A model generated the notes under the pieces. It saw nothing but the letters and a program-made list of their open reading frames with translations, was not told the DNA's origin and did not search any database. From Calliopum simillimum (Eukaryota > Arthropoda > Insecta > Diptera > Lauxaniidae): a DNA stretch of 64,000 bases. Positions 36,216-47,279 of this stretch are shown here, piece by piece; positions within the stretch are counted from its first letter, which is position 1, and each line of letters starts with the position of its first letter. The stretch covers positions 112,367,309-112,431,308 of the forward strand of contig OX638368.1 of the NCBI GenBank assembly GCA_951812925.1, given 5' to 3'. A program made the translations under genes and the position numbers.

Positions 36216-37677
36216 CATCAACGATTTGCAAACAGCTGGCGATGCATAACAAGGGAATATCAATAAAATTTAAACTTTTGCTAGTGCTGCATATAATTTG
36301 TTGCTGTGATTCTCAATAAATCTATGCAAAAGTTTAAATATAGTATGCTTGTCAAGCTCTTTTAAATGTCGGCTAATTCGTCTGATAATATGATTATGGT
36401 TATCAATGAAACTACATAGTAACGAAAACCAGCCCAGAAATATTTCTTTATTGTTTCTTTTTTGTTTTTGTAATGCTGGTGTTTTTTACTAAAACACATG
36501 GAACAGCTCAAATTAACAATGGCATTTGACACATACTTGTTTGGTAGTTAAAATATGATGTTACCCATTACCCGTATGTTTGCTTTTTTTTGCAAAAAAA
36601 TACTAATAAAATTTCAGCAATAAGAAAATATTATTAATTAAATCAATAGCGTAAAATGAGTTTGAGGGTATATAGATCATACTTTTAAACCATTAAAAAT
36701 CTAACCAAAAAAAGCAAAAATTTTAATTCTTCTCATCATATACCAATAATGACTTAATTTTGCGTAACTACAATGGTCTTTCAAAGCTCAATTCTAAATA
36801 TTTCTAAAGAATTGTGGATTTAATTTGTTAAAATCACGCATGAGCCGCCTAAGAAACCGTTACACTTGTGATGACTAAATTTGGCTAATTTTGCTAAAAT
36901 TATGATCACAATAACAACAACAAAAGTACCAACTTATAAATCAAACAACTTAAACGTTACGTCAAGCGATAGAAATGAGGAACCATGAGACACTTGAGCA
37001 AAAAGAAATAAAAAGAAAAAATATTCTACTGAATTTCTATAACGGAAAGTTCAAATTGTTTACCAGAGAAATTAAATTAAAAATACAAAAATTATTTGCA
37101 AAAAATCTGATATAAGCAACATACATCAAAAAGCAAAACTCTCTAAGCTCTATTAAATCAAAGAAAGCTTTCTGCGATAACATCGGTATATTTTCATAAA
37201 GATTAAGGAGAGACAGTTTAGCAGGGGAAATAAAATCTACAACATTTATTGAGAGCACTCGATACATGTTTGTTAAGAGAGTTTTAAGTAAAATAAAGAG
37301 ATTTCTGTTTGTAGTTTTAAAGGAGCATTTGAAAAATTAAGAGAGTAAAAGCTATTGTTGAGAACTTAACAAAATTTTGTTCTCTACATAATACTATCGC
37401 TCTGAACTACCACGATAATGGAATTTAAAAATAGATGGAAAAAAAGCAAGTCAATATATTCGACGCTTCGTGACAAAAGAGACATCGTCTTGCCTGAGTA
37501 AAATTTTCTGTACAGACAAAATATGACTTTAGTCAAAATTTAACTTTTTGGGTTTTGGACACTAAACGCTACCTATATACAATCTCGAGATCAACTGACA
37601 GGTGAAATAATTTCAAGTTTTAGCCGCCAGAAAGCATAAAAAACCATTTATCTAAACCTCTTTTTCCACCAAACTTT
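36216..37677. other. no gene recognised
   Basis: AT-rich, without TE ends. A 76-codon minus ORF (37037-37267) is hydrophobic-leaning but has no recognised motif or splice context. Confidence 0.35.
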
Positions 37678-38034
37678 ACACCGAGAAAACAGTATGATTA
37701 TATACATCAAAATTTGGTAATAATTAACAAATAATATATTTGATATAGGCGAATCGAATATTTGATATTATTTAATGAGCGCCATATTCAAGCAATTTTA
37801 TTGGTTCAATTGTATATTTGTTAATAATTACCAAATGCATGTTTGAATCTAAAGACCTTTATTATTTTTTATTGAGACTTTTATAATTATTAATCTTTCT
37901 ATTAATTAGAAACTTACATGTGAATATGCTGGGATCACGGCGACATCATAAAATATAATATTTGTTTTAAATTAATAAAAAAACACTTTTCTGAAATTTG
38001 AATGCACTCGCCAAGTAGCAAAAAAAAATTAAAA

Positions 38035-38132
38035 AAAAAAAAAAATCTTGTCTGTGTGGGGATCGAACTCATTTTTCCAGGGCATCTTTGTTAGATGCTA
38101 CCACATATTTACCAGCTACATTTGTAACCTTG
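38035..38132 (-). repeat. tRNA-like segment with T-rich tail
   Basis: On the minus strand: A-box-like TAGCTGGTAAATATGTGG, a perfect 5-bp anticodon-type stem GCATC/GATGC around TAACAAA, B-box GAGTTCGATCC, then CCCACACAGACAAGA and a long T run. U33 is lost and the acceptor stem is not formed, so this is a tRNA-derived repeat rather than a tRNA gene. Confidence 0.6.
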
Positions 38133-38344
38133 GTTCATTGCAATCGTAAGAGGGAATCCATGTATAGCGAATTGGAACTATGCCGCGCGTATTGAATTCG
38201 TTAAACCTTTGGAAGCAATGACCGAATCTTACAGCTTAACAGTCAGAACTTTATTGCAACTAAAGATTTTCTACATAAACAAATAGAATTTCAAAAGAGT
38301 TATAACGAATCACAAAAAAATCAAAGTGAAGTAAAAAAATAAAA

Positions 38345-38445
38345 TAATAAATTTAAAAAAAGCACTTTCTTTTGTGGGATTCAAACATACACTCCCAGGA
38401 TATCAGTCAAATGTCTTATTCATTGAGCTAACTCTGTCTACATTT
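38345..38445 (-). repeat. tRNA-like segment, Ile-type loop
   Basis: On the minus strand: TTAGCTCAATGAATAAGAC (A-box-like), TTTGACTGATA (anticodon-loop-like) and GTTTGAATCCC (B-box). Its partner in opposite orientation is at 38865. Confidence 0.6.
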
Positions 38446-38864
38446 GTATTGATTGTTATTTTGAATTAGTTTTTAACAAAAAAATTAAGCAATTATTGAT
38501 TGTTTTTATTTGTTATATAATATAAGTTATTTTGAATATAATGTCAGCATGTTTTTGAAGTTTTTCAATAATTGAGCCGTTCAAAATGACAATGGTGCAA
38601 CTCCAAAACGAGGCAAAAGTAACATTAATTGGATGACATTCTGTAGGCATGAATAAAATTGATTTCTGTTTTCACGAAAAACTTACTTGATGAATGGAAT
38701 TGTTGAGATTAAGTTAAAAAAATGATATCGACTAAATAACCGATCAATATGGCACATAATTTATATGACATAACTTTTGCCTCGTTTTGGAGTTGCACCA
38801 TTGTCATTTTGAACAGTTCAATTAATGATTTTTTTTGTATGACTTTTTGTTTAAAATTAATGTA

Positions 38865-38995
38865 GATAGAGTAAGTTCAATGTATAAGACGTTTGACTGA
38901 TAACTTGGGGGAGTGGGTTCAAATCCCAGACAAAAGTTTTTTTTTTTAACTATTTCGTTTTATAGAGTGCGTTCGAATCCCAGACAAGGTTTTTT
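38865..38995 (+). repeat. tRNA-like segment, inverted partner of the one at 38345
   Basis: AGTAAGTTCAATGTATAAGAC, TTTGACTGATAAC and GGGTTCAAATCCC (a GGG/CCC T-arm with a 7-nt loop), then CAGACAAAAG and a T run. The GTTCGAATCCCAGACAAG-plus-T-run segment is repeated once more at 38968-38998. Confidence 0.65.
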
Positions 38996-39825
38996 TTTTT
39001 TAAGTTATAGCAAATATTTGACATTCCCTCACACAGATATCAATTACCAATTAAAGGCATATTAATATTTACCGAAATTTGTTAATTATTAACAAATATT
39101 TTCTAGAATATTCAATCAAATATATTTCTGTGAGGAAAACATACTCTTTTCTCAGTGTAGTCTCAATTTGCTGTTTTGTATGTTTTCTTAATTTGTAATT
39201 TATTTTTAAATATTGAGGTCAATATGTTAAGTATTTATTCAGAGATAATTAACGCCACTTTCAGTTAAAATGCTATAGAAAATAATCTTAACGCCAGATT
39301 AGTTTATACACTATCACTAAGTAAACAGTCTGCTGCAAAAACATAAAAAAAGAAACAATAAAATAAATAAATAAAAAACAAATAAGCAAAACAACTGTAT
39401 CTTAGATATTTACGATTAAAAGAGATCCCTCTATATCCAATAAAAATAAAAAGCCTCACAAAAAAAAAAAAAAATTAAAAAATTAAAAAAATAAATGGTT
39501 GACTCATTGTCGGTGTCAGAAAGCGTCAAATTAATCGTTTATTTTACACAACAGATACCACGCACATATGCAAGCTTTATGGCTCAAAACTGAACCGTTC
39601 GCCGGACAATTCGATTAACTCCATAAAACCAAAAATTGAGATGTGCAATAAAAAATGCCGCATAATTTTTTTTAATTCTTATGCAGCTGTGCGTCATTTC
39701 GATTTCTTTTCAATTATCTATAGGGAAAACAGGGGTATGTTTTTATTTTCAAGGAACTATATTTTGTAAAAATATTACACGATTTTTTTATAAAAGTTGC
39801 ATTAAGGTTTTTTTTTAAATATTTC

Positions 39826-40005
39826 TCCAAAAAAAGTTGTTTTGTCCAAAGTATTGCATAAGAAGACAATTGGTTACGTCCAACGACAAACAATGTAAAA
39901 CGTAAATAGAACTTAAAATGTGATGGGATAAGAATTTGGACTAGTCGGTTTCTCCTATGTTATAGTTTGCAAACTAGTTTTAAAATAGTCTGTGGTCCTG
40001 CAGGG
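39826..40005 (-). mobile_element. end fragment of TACCCTGCAGG family
   Basis: CAATTGGTTACGTCCAACGA, AAACAATGTAAAACGTAAAT and GGTCCTGCAGGGTAA match 57420-57557 in the same order and the complement of 9001-9150. Confidence 0.8.
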
Positions 40006-40296
40006 TAAGCTTTCAGCTTACAAGCTACAGAATCATCATGAAATATGACTTTTAATTAGTGCTCGCTTAGTCGCTCGATGCTAAGTAAATCGTCGACTTT
40101 GATAAATATAATCTGCGGAGTTATTGTAACAATTTCTTGGTTTTTGGATAAAACCCTTTTTTTATAAATATTGTTGTTTTAAAGCCAACAGATATGAAGT
40201 AAATGCATTATTTGTCAACAATTTTCACTTATAAGGCCTACTACATTTTAACAATCATAAATAAGGCGAAGAACCAAAAATTTTAGGTAAAAATAC

Positions 40297-40395
40297 TCGT
40301 GACTCTATGTACGTATTCTCCTGTAACTCTTAGGAGGAGCTTAGGGCTAAAATGAAACGTCTTCATTTGTCACGATTCCTTGCTTTGGCACTAAA
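40297..40395 (-). mobile_element. RTE 3'-end fragment, inverted
   Basis: TGTACGTATTCTCCTGTAAC, CTTAGGAGGAGC and TTGTCACGATTCCTTGC are the complement of the RTE 3' end at 7150-7225 with point changes. Confidence 0.75.
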
Positions 40396-41077
40396 ATTTA
40401 AGTTTTTTCAAAATGCGGAGTTAATCGATTTGTGCCGTGAACGCCACAACTTGGGATCAGCAGTGCTATGTATCGATGTATTTGCCAACAGGTTGCTTAG
40501 CGACACAGGCAGCTTTGCCGCAAGGCATTAAACGCGTGCTCGCATGATTTATGCTGAAAAATCAATAAAAATTTGAGTGCGTTACGAGAAATTGTTTTGC
40601 TGCGGTGCTGCGTCATTCAAATTCATTGATACTCGAATCGTGTTTTTTTTTTTGGCCTGCTATGCAGTTGTATAACTTGATTTTTTATTTAATTTTAAGA
40701 ATGATGAAGTATAAAAGTTTTGATCTTTTGGTTAAATGCCACCAACATCGCCCATGCTGCGTTGCTTAACTGTTTTTCACTTTAAATATTTGCATAACAA
40801 TAATTGAATGTGTAACTGATACATCAACAAAACTGAAAAATAACAGAAAGAGAGAGAGAAAGATAGAGAAAGAAAAAAACGTGATATACATATTGACAAT
40901 ATTGCATTATTATGATTAACAATCTAGAGTTGCTGTGATCTACTATGAATATGGTCATATGAAATTAAAGAAATCTTTGTTTATGATATCACCCATCTGA
41001 TGATGGTAGAGGAGCTGGTGATGATTATCACAGTATCATAAAAAAAAAACGAATAGAATCAGACTTAAATTGATTTT
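40396..41077. other. no gene recognised
   Basis: Contains an AGAAAGAGAGAGAGAAAGA tract at ~40846. Otherwise unassigned. Confidence 0.35.
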
Positions 41078-41321
41078 GCCGACTATGACTATGAATATGA
41101 ATATGAATATGACTATGACTATGAATATGACTATGACTATGACTATGACTATGACTGTGACTATGACTATGACTATGACTATGACTATGACTATGACTGT
41201 GACTGTGACTATGACTATGATTATGACTATGACTATGACTATGACTGTGACTATGACTATGACTATGACTATGACTATGACTGTGACTATGACTATGACT
41301 ATGACTATGACTATGACTATG
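41078..41321. repeat. (GACTAT)n array, left half
   Basis: About forty hexamers with GACTGT and GAATAT variants. The translated SHSHSH and TMTMTM ORFs are artefacts. It is separated from the right half by the fold-back element. Confidence 0.95.
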
Positions 41322-42301
41322 CACGGTGCTTGTGGGAGAATTTAAATCAAATTTTGATGTACCTCGGATTTTTTTGTAAATTCTTATTATAGATGTCAAT
41401 AGAAGTTATTCTATGCAAAAAATAAAATCATAGAGGTGGCGCTTTTTTAAAGAAAATCCCTTTTCCAATTGGGGCATTTTCCCATACAAAAAAATAAAAT
41501 TTTTTTTTTAACTACATTAAACAAAAATCAAAATAATCACATTCGATGTGTTTTGCGATGCTACACGCGAATCCGACCTCAGAATCGCTCTATCGTGTAT
41601 AGTTTTTGAGATATTCTAATCTAAAAGCCGAAAAAAGTCGTTTTTTGCCATGTTTTGAAGCTATATAACTATGTAACATATCATTTATTCGTTAAATGTG
41701 GTTAAAATACTTGAAAGCCATGATCTTTTCCTTTAAAACCTAATTTAAATTATGCTGGTATCTTTTTTTTCGTCAAAGGTATCCTAACCTAAAAAGACAC
41801 AAAAGTGCAAAAAACCCGTTTAGCCAATATTTCGGTCTACGATATCTCTTAGAAGCATGAAGATATAAACATAATTTAAATTAGATTTTGAAGGAAAGAT
41901 CATGGCTTTCAAGTATTTTAACCACATTTAACGAATAAATGATATGTTACATAGTTATATAGCTTCAAAACATGGCAAAAAACGACTTTTTTCGGCTTTT
42001 AGATTAGGATATCTCAAAAACTATACACGATAGAGCGATTCTGAGGTCGGATTCGCGTGTAGCATCGCAAAACACATCGAATGTGGTTATTTTGATTTTT
42101 GTTTAATGTAGTTAAAAAAAAAATTTTATTTTTTTGTATGGGAAAATGCCCCAATTGGAAAAGGGATTATCTTTAAAAAAGCGCCACCTCTATAATTTTA
42201 TTTTTTGCATGGAATAACTTCTATTGACATCTATAATAAGAATTTACAAAAAAATCCGAGGTACATCAAAATTTGATTTAAATTCTCCCACAAGCACCGT
42301 G
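41322..42301. mobile_element. fold-back element inserted in the GACTAT array
   Basis: CACGGTGCTTGTGGGAGAAT at the left is mirrored exactly by ATTCTCCCACAAGCACCGTG at the right. Arms of about 430 bp differ at only a few positions, around a ~110-bp centre. TATG flanks both ends (possible 4-bp duplication) and the hexamer reads in the same direction on both sides, so the element landed inside a pre-existing array. It contains GTGTATAGTTTTTGAGATAT and TCTACGATATCTCTTAG. Non-coding. Confidence 0.9.
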
Positions 42302-42625
42302 TATGACTATGACTATGACTATGACTATGACTATGACTATGACTATGACTATGACTATGACTATGACTATGACTATGACTATGACTATGACTATGACTAT
42401 GACTATGACTATGACTATGACTATGACTATGACTATGACTATGACTATGACTATGACTATGACTATGACTATGACTATGACTATGACTATGACTATGACT
42501 ATGACTATGACTATGACTATGACTATGACTATGACTATGACTATGACTATGACTATGACTATGACTATGACTATGACTATGACTATGACTATGACTATGA
42601 CTGCGACTATGACAATGACTATTTA
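42302..42625. repeat. (GACTAT)n array, right half
   Basis: More than fifty almost perfect hexamers, cleaner than the left half, ending GACTGCGACTATGACAATG. The long DYDYDY ORF is an artefact. Confidence 0.97.
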
Positions 42626-44300
42626 AACTTTAAATTAAAAATTTATATTTCGTGTGTCTTTGTATTTTATTATACTTTTTGGGCTTTTCGAACATTCCCT
42701 TCCCCTGTTTATTTGTGAATTCTGACCAAATTTGCGCCCAATACTTCAAAAGGGCGGTTTTAAGAGTTTCCTTATTTGCTTACTGGGTAACAGAAATTTT
42801 TTTTTATGATGAAATTCAAATATATTCAAGTACTTATATGGGTCAACTCATAAATAAATCATTTAAAATTTATTTAATTTTGAATTGCAAAATTTTATTG
42901 CTTTAAAGAAATAAAAAAACAAAACAAAAATTAATAAAAGCAAAATACTGTACAGCATTTGATTACTAAACGTTTATTCCATTGATATGCTAATCAGTGA
43001 AAGAGCTTAAACGTTCGAAAATACAAAACGCTACAACAATTGGGCGTCAAAAGCATTAATGAACCTTTTTCACTTAAGCCATAACTGGCGGCATTCTCAT
43101 ATAGAATTCCTTAACAAAAACCATAATTATTAAAAAATTCATAAATCTTTCTGTCGTTTATGCAGAATAAGAAAGGCTGTTTAAAGTTAAAAATACAACA
43201 CGCAATGTTAAACGAAATGCTGTGTCAAAATATCTATATCATGTTTCATTGCATCATGCAATCAAATATGATGGATTATTAATAAATTACTAGAACTACA
43301 AATTTTAAAATTCTTTTCTAAATTGGTTTAGGGTGCAGTCAATATCTTGATTTAATTAAAAAAAAAAGCTTTTCACACAAGGTCAATTCATAGATAAAAA
43401 ATCTGTAGTTCAACATGTATGTAAGTTGCTCATCAATTAATGAGATTTTTAATTAACAAACTGGTTTTGTGCTGTAGCGCCGATGTTTGATTGATTTCAA
43501 CTTTCTCTGTTTTAGCCGCAAAGCCAAATAATATATTTTTTTTTTCATCTTTCATTCTCAAATTTTGGCCTATATTTTTGTTTACTTCCTATAATTAACA
43601 TGTATTCGATAAAGTACAAATACAGCTTTAGTTTTATCTTTAATGTTTTTTTTTTTTAATTTAAAATTTTTTCACATAAACATTGGCGAAGAAAAGAGAA
43701 AAGAAGGCGTTAGTAGCACAAAATAACAATGCCAGTAGCTTGCGATAACGCAAGACGTATGCATGAAATCATACATTTGAAAGCTCTATTTCAAAGACAT
43801 TTTTCGAGTTGTGACGTTATTGATGAAAGACAAAGGTCAGGAAGACTTTATCAATTGGGGATGCTTAACATACCAGCCATCCAATAACAAACCCTTCAAC
43901 TGATAATATCGTAGCAGTGCGTCAGAGTGTTGATAGGAACTTGAAATATTGTTTAACAACGAAAACGTATTGTTCTTTCGTGCAGTGCTCCATATTACTA
44001 ACCAAAAGCTGTCAGCTGTCAAATTGTTTTCTTTTTTTTTACGGTTGGCAGCACTTTACAACTAAAGTGGTGAAGAATCCTTTCACTAAATTCACTTGCT
44101 GGATTGGCTTGTGAAAGATGGTTATTTTTTCAGAAAAAGTTCAGCAAACATCTGTTTGTGTTTCTTCTAAAAACTACAAATCATGATAAAAAAAATATCA
44201 CAGTCAAGTTACGGACCTGATAATTGTTGTTAACGAATTTGGCACTTCCGCTAAAGACCACTGTGTTATCAAGTCGATATTTATCAATACCGATTTTTTT
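42626..44300. other. no gene recognised
   Basis: AT-rich DNA. ORFs here (42652-42906, 43837-44114) show no motif and no splice context. Confidence 0.35.
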
Positions 44301-44304
44301 GCTG

Positions 44305-45035
44305 TCAGTGCCCTGCAATCCAAACCAATTGTCTTCTTATGCATTACAATCGGACTAGAAAAAGGTCAATTGTATTTTTATGCATTACATTCGGACCAGA
44401 AAAAGGCCATTTTTTTTTTTTATTTTATCCATTGATTTCAACAAATTAAATTTGAAATTCAAGTTTTACACAAAAATTTTAAAAGGTTTCATAGCCGAAT
44501 GTGCTAAAGAGTTTGTTATATATTGTATTTCGGAGCAATGTGTTCTGGGTTCGAATCCCAGAGTGTGGATGAAATTTGTTTTATTAATTTTTTATTATTT
44601 TATACCATGTTGGACATATGTTTCATTTTCAGCTCCGAAGAACTCTTCAGACAAATTGTGTACAAATTAATAGAAATTTAAAAATTGGAATTGGAAATCA
44701 CTGAGTGGAGGCTTTGAACCTGGGCCTCTCCATGCAACGCAAGTCACTAGAACGATACACTATCGTTTGCTCTTCTTCACAATATCGACGAACTGACAAA
44801 CAGTATGCACTCAGTAACGTTATAATTTAACTGATATAATCGATACACAATTGGTCCACTTTTGGTACTAATATCGAATAATGAATTACATTTGGACCAT
44901 TTTTGATACAATTTATAATTTAAGTGAATTTATTCTAGTTGTAGGTGTAGTCCATTATGGACTACTTACAAAAAAACTAGACCAAAGATTGTACTATTGG
45001 GACAATTGACTGTCGGTTCTCCAGGATGTAATATA
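44305..45035. mobile_element. TACCCTGCAGG-family element with two tRNA-like arms
   Basis: The left end GCCCTGCAATCCAAACC and right end GTCGGTTCTCCAGGATG correspond to the ends of 9001-9790, and the inner sequence matches that copy nearly throughout from 44330 on. It carries one tRNA-like segment on the plus strand (44488-44575) that the 9-kb copy lacks, and another B-box on the minus strand (AGGTTCAAAGCC at ~44711). Confidence 0.75.
44488..44575 (+). repeat. tRNA-derived segment with intact A- and B-box
   Basis: TAGCCGAATGTG at 44492 fits the A-box. GGTTCGAATCC at 44548-44558 is a perfect B-box inside a T-arm with a 5-bp CTGGG/CCCAG stem and 7-nt TTCGAAT loop. Its complement relic is at ~57225-57275 in another copy. 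The D-arm to anticodon region does not fold into a tRNA. Confidence 0.65.
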
Positions 45036-45040
45036 CAAAT

Positions 45041-45250
45041 AGAGTCAAAAGTGAGTTAACACCTACAAAAGATTTTTACTTTTTGGAATTTTTTTGAAAA
45101 AAAATCAAGGTGTTATTATTTTGTTTTAATTTTGTAAAGGACATATAACAGTTTCCTCAATAAAAAATTTAAATTCGTTTCCAATTTTTTGTTTGACACA
45201 ATTTCAAAAACTAAAAATCTTTTTGTAGGTATTGACTCACTTTTGACGCT
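45041..45250. mobile_element. 210-bp MITE, GTCAAAAGTGAGT ends
   Basis: GTCAAAAGTGAGTTAACACC at 45044 is mirrored by GGTATTGACTCACTTTTGAC ending 45247, continuing into CTACAAAAGATTTTTA / AAAAATCTTTTTGTAG. The ends resemble those of Tc1-like elements. Non-coding. Confidence 0.8.
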
Positions 45251-45354
45251 CATAGTAAATCTTTAAAACGTTTCCACCATAATTTGGCAATTGCCAATAA
45301 ATAATTATTTTAAACAAATTAATTTTTGTTTCAACTAAAAAAATGATTTGAACT

Positions 45355-45575
45355 ATATTTTAATACGCAAGACAAAAATTTGTCCTACCTTTTTTACTAT
45401 GTTAGAAATGGAGCACGACTTTGAACTATACAACATTAGAAAGGTATTTGCGTGTACATGTGCACAAAATTAAAATTATTTTAATATTTTGCCACTAAAC
45501 CAGGTAATATTAAATGCAAATTTTTCAATATTATCAACGACAAAATATGACCGAGACTGACTTTATGTATTTTGT
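45355..45575. repeat. dispersed repeat, copy 1 (partner 51058-51305)
   Basis: ATACGCAAGACAAAAATTTG, ATGTTAGAAATGGAGCAC and TAAATGCAAATTTTTCAATA are in the same order and spacing at 51058-51240, about 85-90% alike by eye. Class unknown. Confidence 0.8.
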
Positions 45576-46012
45576 TTTCTTTTCGTTTCACATTTGTCAT
45601 TGTACCTGTGATGATAAATGAGCTTTTCTAATTTGTACCAAACAGAAAAAAAAAGTACTAAAACTGTCCAAATAGTACCAACATTATTTAAAATATCTGT
45701 GGTCAACTTTTGACAATTGCGCAATTCTAGTATAAATAAAATGCCAAGTCTGAATTTTTATGAAATTTTGGTATAAAACTGCATATATGTATAAAAAAAA
45801 TATTTTCTGTTTACCAAAATTGAATTTATTAAAGAGAGAATATATTGCTTAGCTCTTACATATCAAAGTCAACAGTTTGCTGAACAAAAAAAAAAAAAAA
45901 AAGAGAAGAGAATGTGAAGCTCTTAAAAACTCTTAAATAAAACTTACTTAAGAGAAACTATAAAAGTTCATTGAAACTTTGTGGTAAGCAAAATATGTAT
46001 TAATTTGCTCAG

Positions 46013-46150
46013 TTAAAGCGGCAAGTTTACCTTCAAAAATTGAACATGAACTTGAACCTCGAACAGAGAGAACTTGGCAACAAACAAGTTGAAGCAATAC
46101 ATCAGCAGCAGTGTCGGCAGCAGCTGCAAAACAGCAACAGTAAAGATTGA
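46013..46150 (+). other. candidate Q-rich coding exon
   Basis: An acceptor-like TTAATTTGCTCAG precedes 45 open codons beginning LKRQVYLQKLNMNLNLEQRE and continuing with a HQQQCRQQLQNSNSKD end before TGA. An ATG at 46046 opens the last 34. An alternative donor AACA|GTAAAG lies at ~46140. Codon content is protein-like, but Q-rich triplet DNA in flies often gives such reads by chance. No homologue is recognised. Confidence 0.25.
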
Positions 46151-46199
46151 AACTCAAACATATGTAATGAGTCAGCATATGAACGTTTAGCTGTTGCTT

Positions 46200-46610
46200 T
46201 TAAAAGACTTTTCATTACATAGTAAAAAAAATTTTAAGATTTTAAAAGAACATTTTTTTAAAAGCTATGTCAAGTATTTACAAGAAAGAAACAATAAGCT
46301 TTGACTTTAAACTACGCGAGCCATAATTTACTCAAATTTACAAAAAAAAAATATTAAAAACAAAAAAAAAATTTCAAAAATTTAAAAAAAAATTTTTTTA
46401 AAATTAAAAAAAAAATTAATATTTTCATAAAAAAAAATATTAAAAAAAAAAAAAAATAATTTCATCAATAAATTTAATTGAAATTTTGTAGTTATTTTTT
46501 TTTTATTTTTGAATTGACGAGGGCTTGATTCATAACCCAATAAATTAAATTTATTTTTAAATTTAATTGTTTTTTGGATCAGAAATCGATTTTCATTATT
46601 TGCTAGCAAC
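46200..46610. other. extremely A/T-rich stretch
   Basis: Runs of A and T of 8-15 bp with almost no G or C. The minus ORF over it is a phenylalanine and asparagine low-complexity artefact. Confidence 0.6.
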
Positions 46611-46718
46611 AATCATGGATCAGATGACGTTGTTGGTTTGAGCTTACAATGTGTTTTATGTTAAACACCAACAAAATCACAAAAACAGGACACCATCCAA
46701 GAAAAAACAAAAAAAATT

Positions 46719-46992
46719 TTTGGAGCGCCGGTTTGCGTTACGCGTTCCGGTCAACCTCATCAGACGCATTTGTCCACATCCAGAAGATCTTACAAGCATA
46801 CTATATTTAACCTTTCGCATAGATTTGTTGAGAATCACAGCAAAAAGAATAAAATTAATTGGAGCGCCGGTTTGCGTTACGCGTTTCGATCAACCTCATC
46901 AGGCGCATTTGCCCTCATTCGGAAGAACTTACAAGCGTACTTTATTTAACCTTTAGCATCGATTTGTTAGGAATAATAGCAAAAAGAAAAAT
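46719..46992. repeat. two-copy tandem repeat, ~138 bp
   Basis: GGAGCGCCGGTTTGCGTTAC starts at 46722 and 46860. The rest of each unit (CAACCTCATCAGRCGCATTT, ATTTAACCTTTMGCATMGAT) matches with few changes. The ORF at 46651-46956 reads through it in changing phase and is not a gene. Confidence 0.9.
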
Positions 46993-47279
46993 AAAGCACA
47001 TGCTTAAGTTTTTCTCTTGTGTGCATCGCACTGCTGTTGTTAATGTCAAATCATCTGATCTGATCTGTATTTTTTTTACAGTGTAGATACTCCTCTTATA
47101 GTTGGTGAGCATAAAAGATGATGACCAAGTTAAATAGAAGACGATGTCCATGACCAACTTTTTATGATTTAAACTTTAAGTTAAAAGTTCATGTTCATGG
47201 ACAAGAGCGCATAAAAAACAAAATATACAACAGAGAGAAAGAAAGAGAGCTTTTAAGAGCATAAAAAGAGAAGAACTAA

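Larger units (their letters stand above)
37678..39158. mobile_element. TIR element carrying tRNA-like repeats in both orientations
   Basis: ACACCGAGAAAACAGTATGA at the left is mirrored by ATACTCTTTTCTCAGTGT at the right, and TTGTTAATTATTAACAAA-like palindromes follow inside each end. A second inverted pair, AATGACAATGGTGCAACTCC (38585) with its mirror at 38800, surrounds the centre. tRNA-like segments point left at ~38045-38130 and ~38345-38440, and right at ~38865-38940. No transposase. Confidence 0.75.

Noticed and set aside
41028..41399. ORFs reading SHSHSH, TMTMTM and DYDYDY across 41028-42718
   Set aside because: They are translations of the GACTAT hexamer array, open in several frames at once, and not genes.
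41078..42625. Regular repeats that might suggest a CRISPR array
   Set aside because: Pure tandem hexamers without spacers, in eukaryotic DNA.
44488..44575. Functional tRNA gene
   Set aside because: A- and B-boxes and T-arm are present, but there is no acceptor stem, and the D and anticodon arms do not pair; it lies within a repeated element.
46651..46956. 101-codon plus ORF across a tandem repeat
   Set aside because: The repeat unit is read in two different phases in the two copies, so the reading is not under coding constraint.
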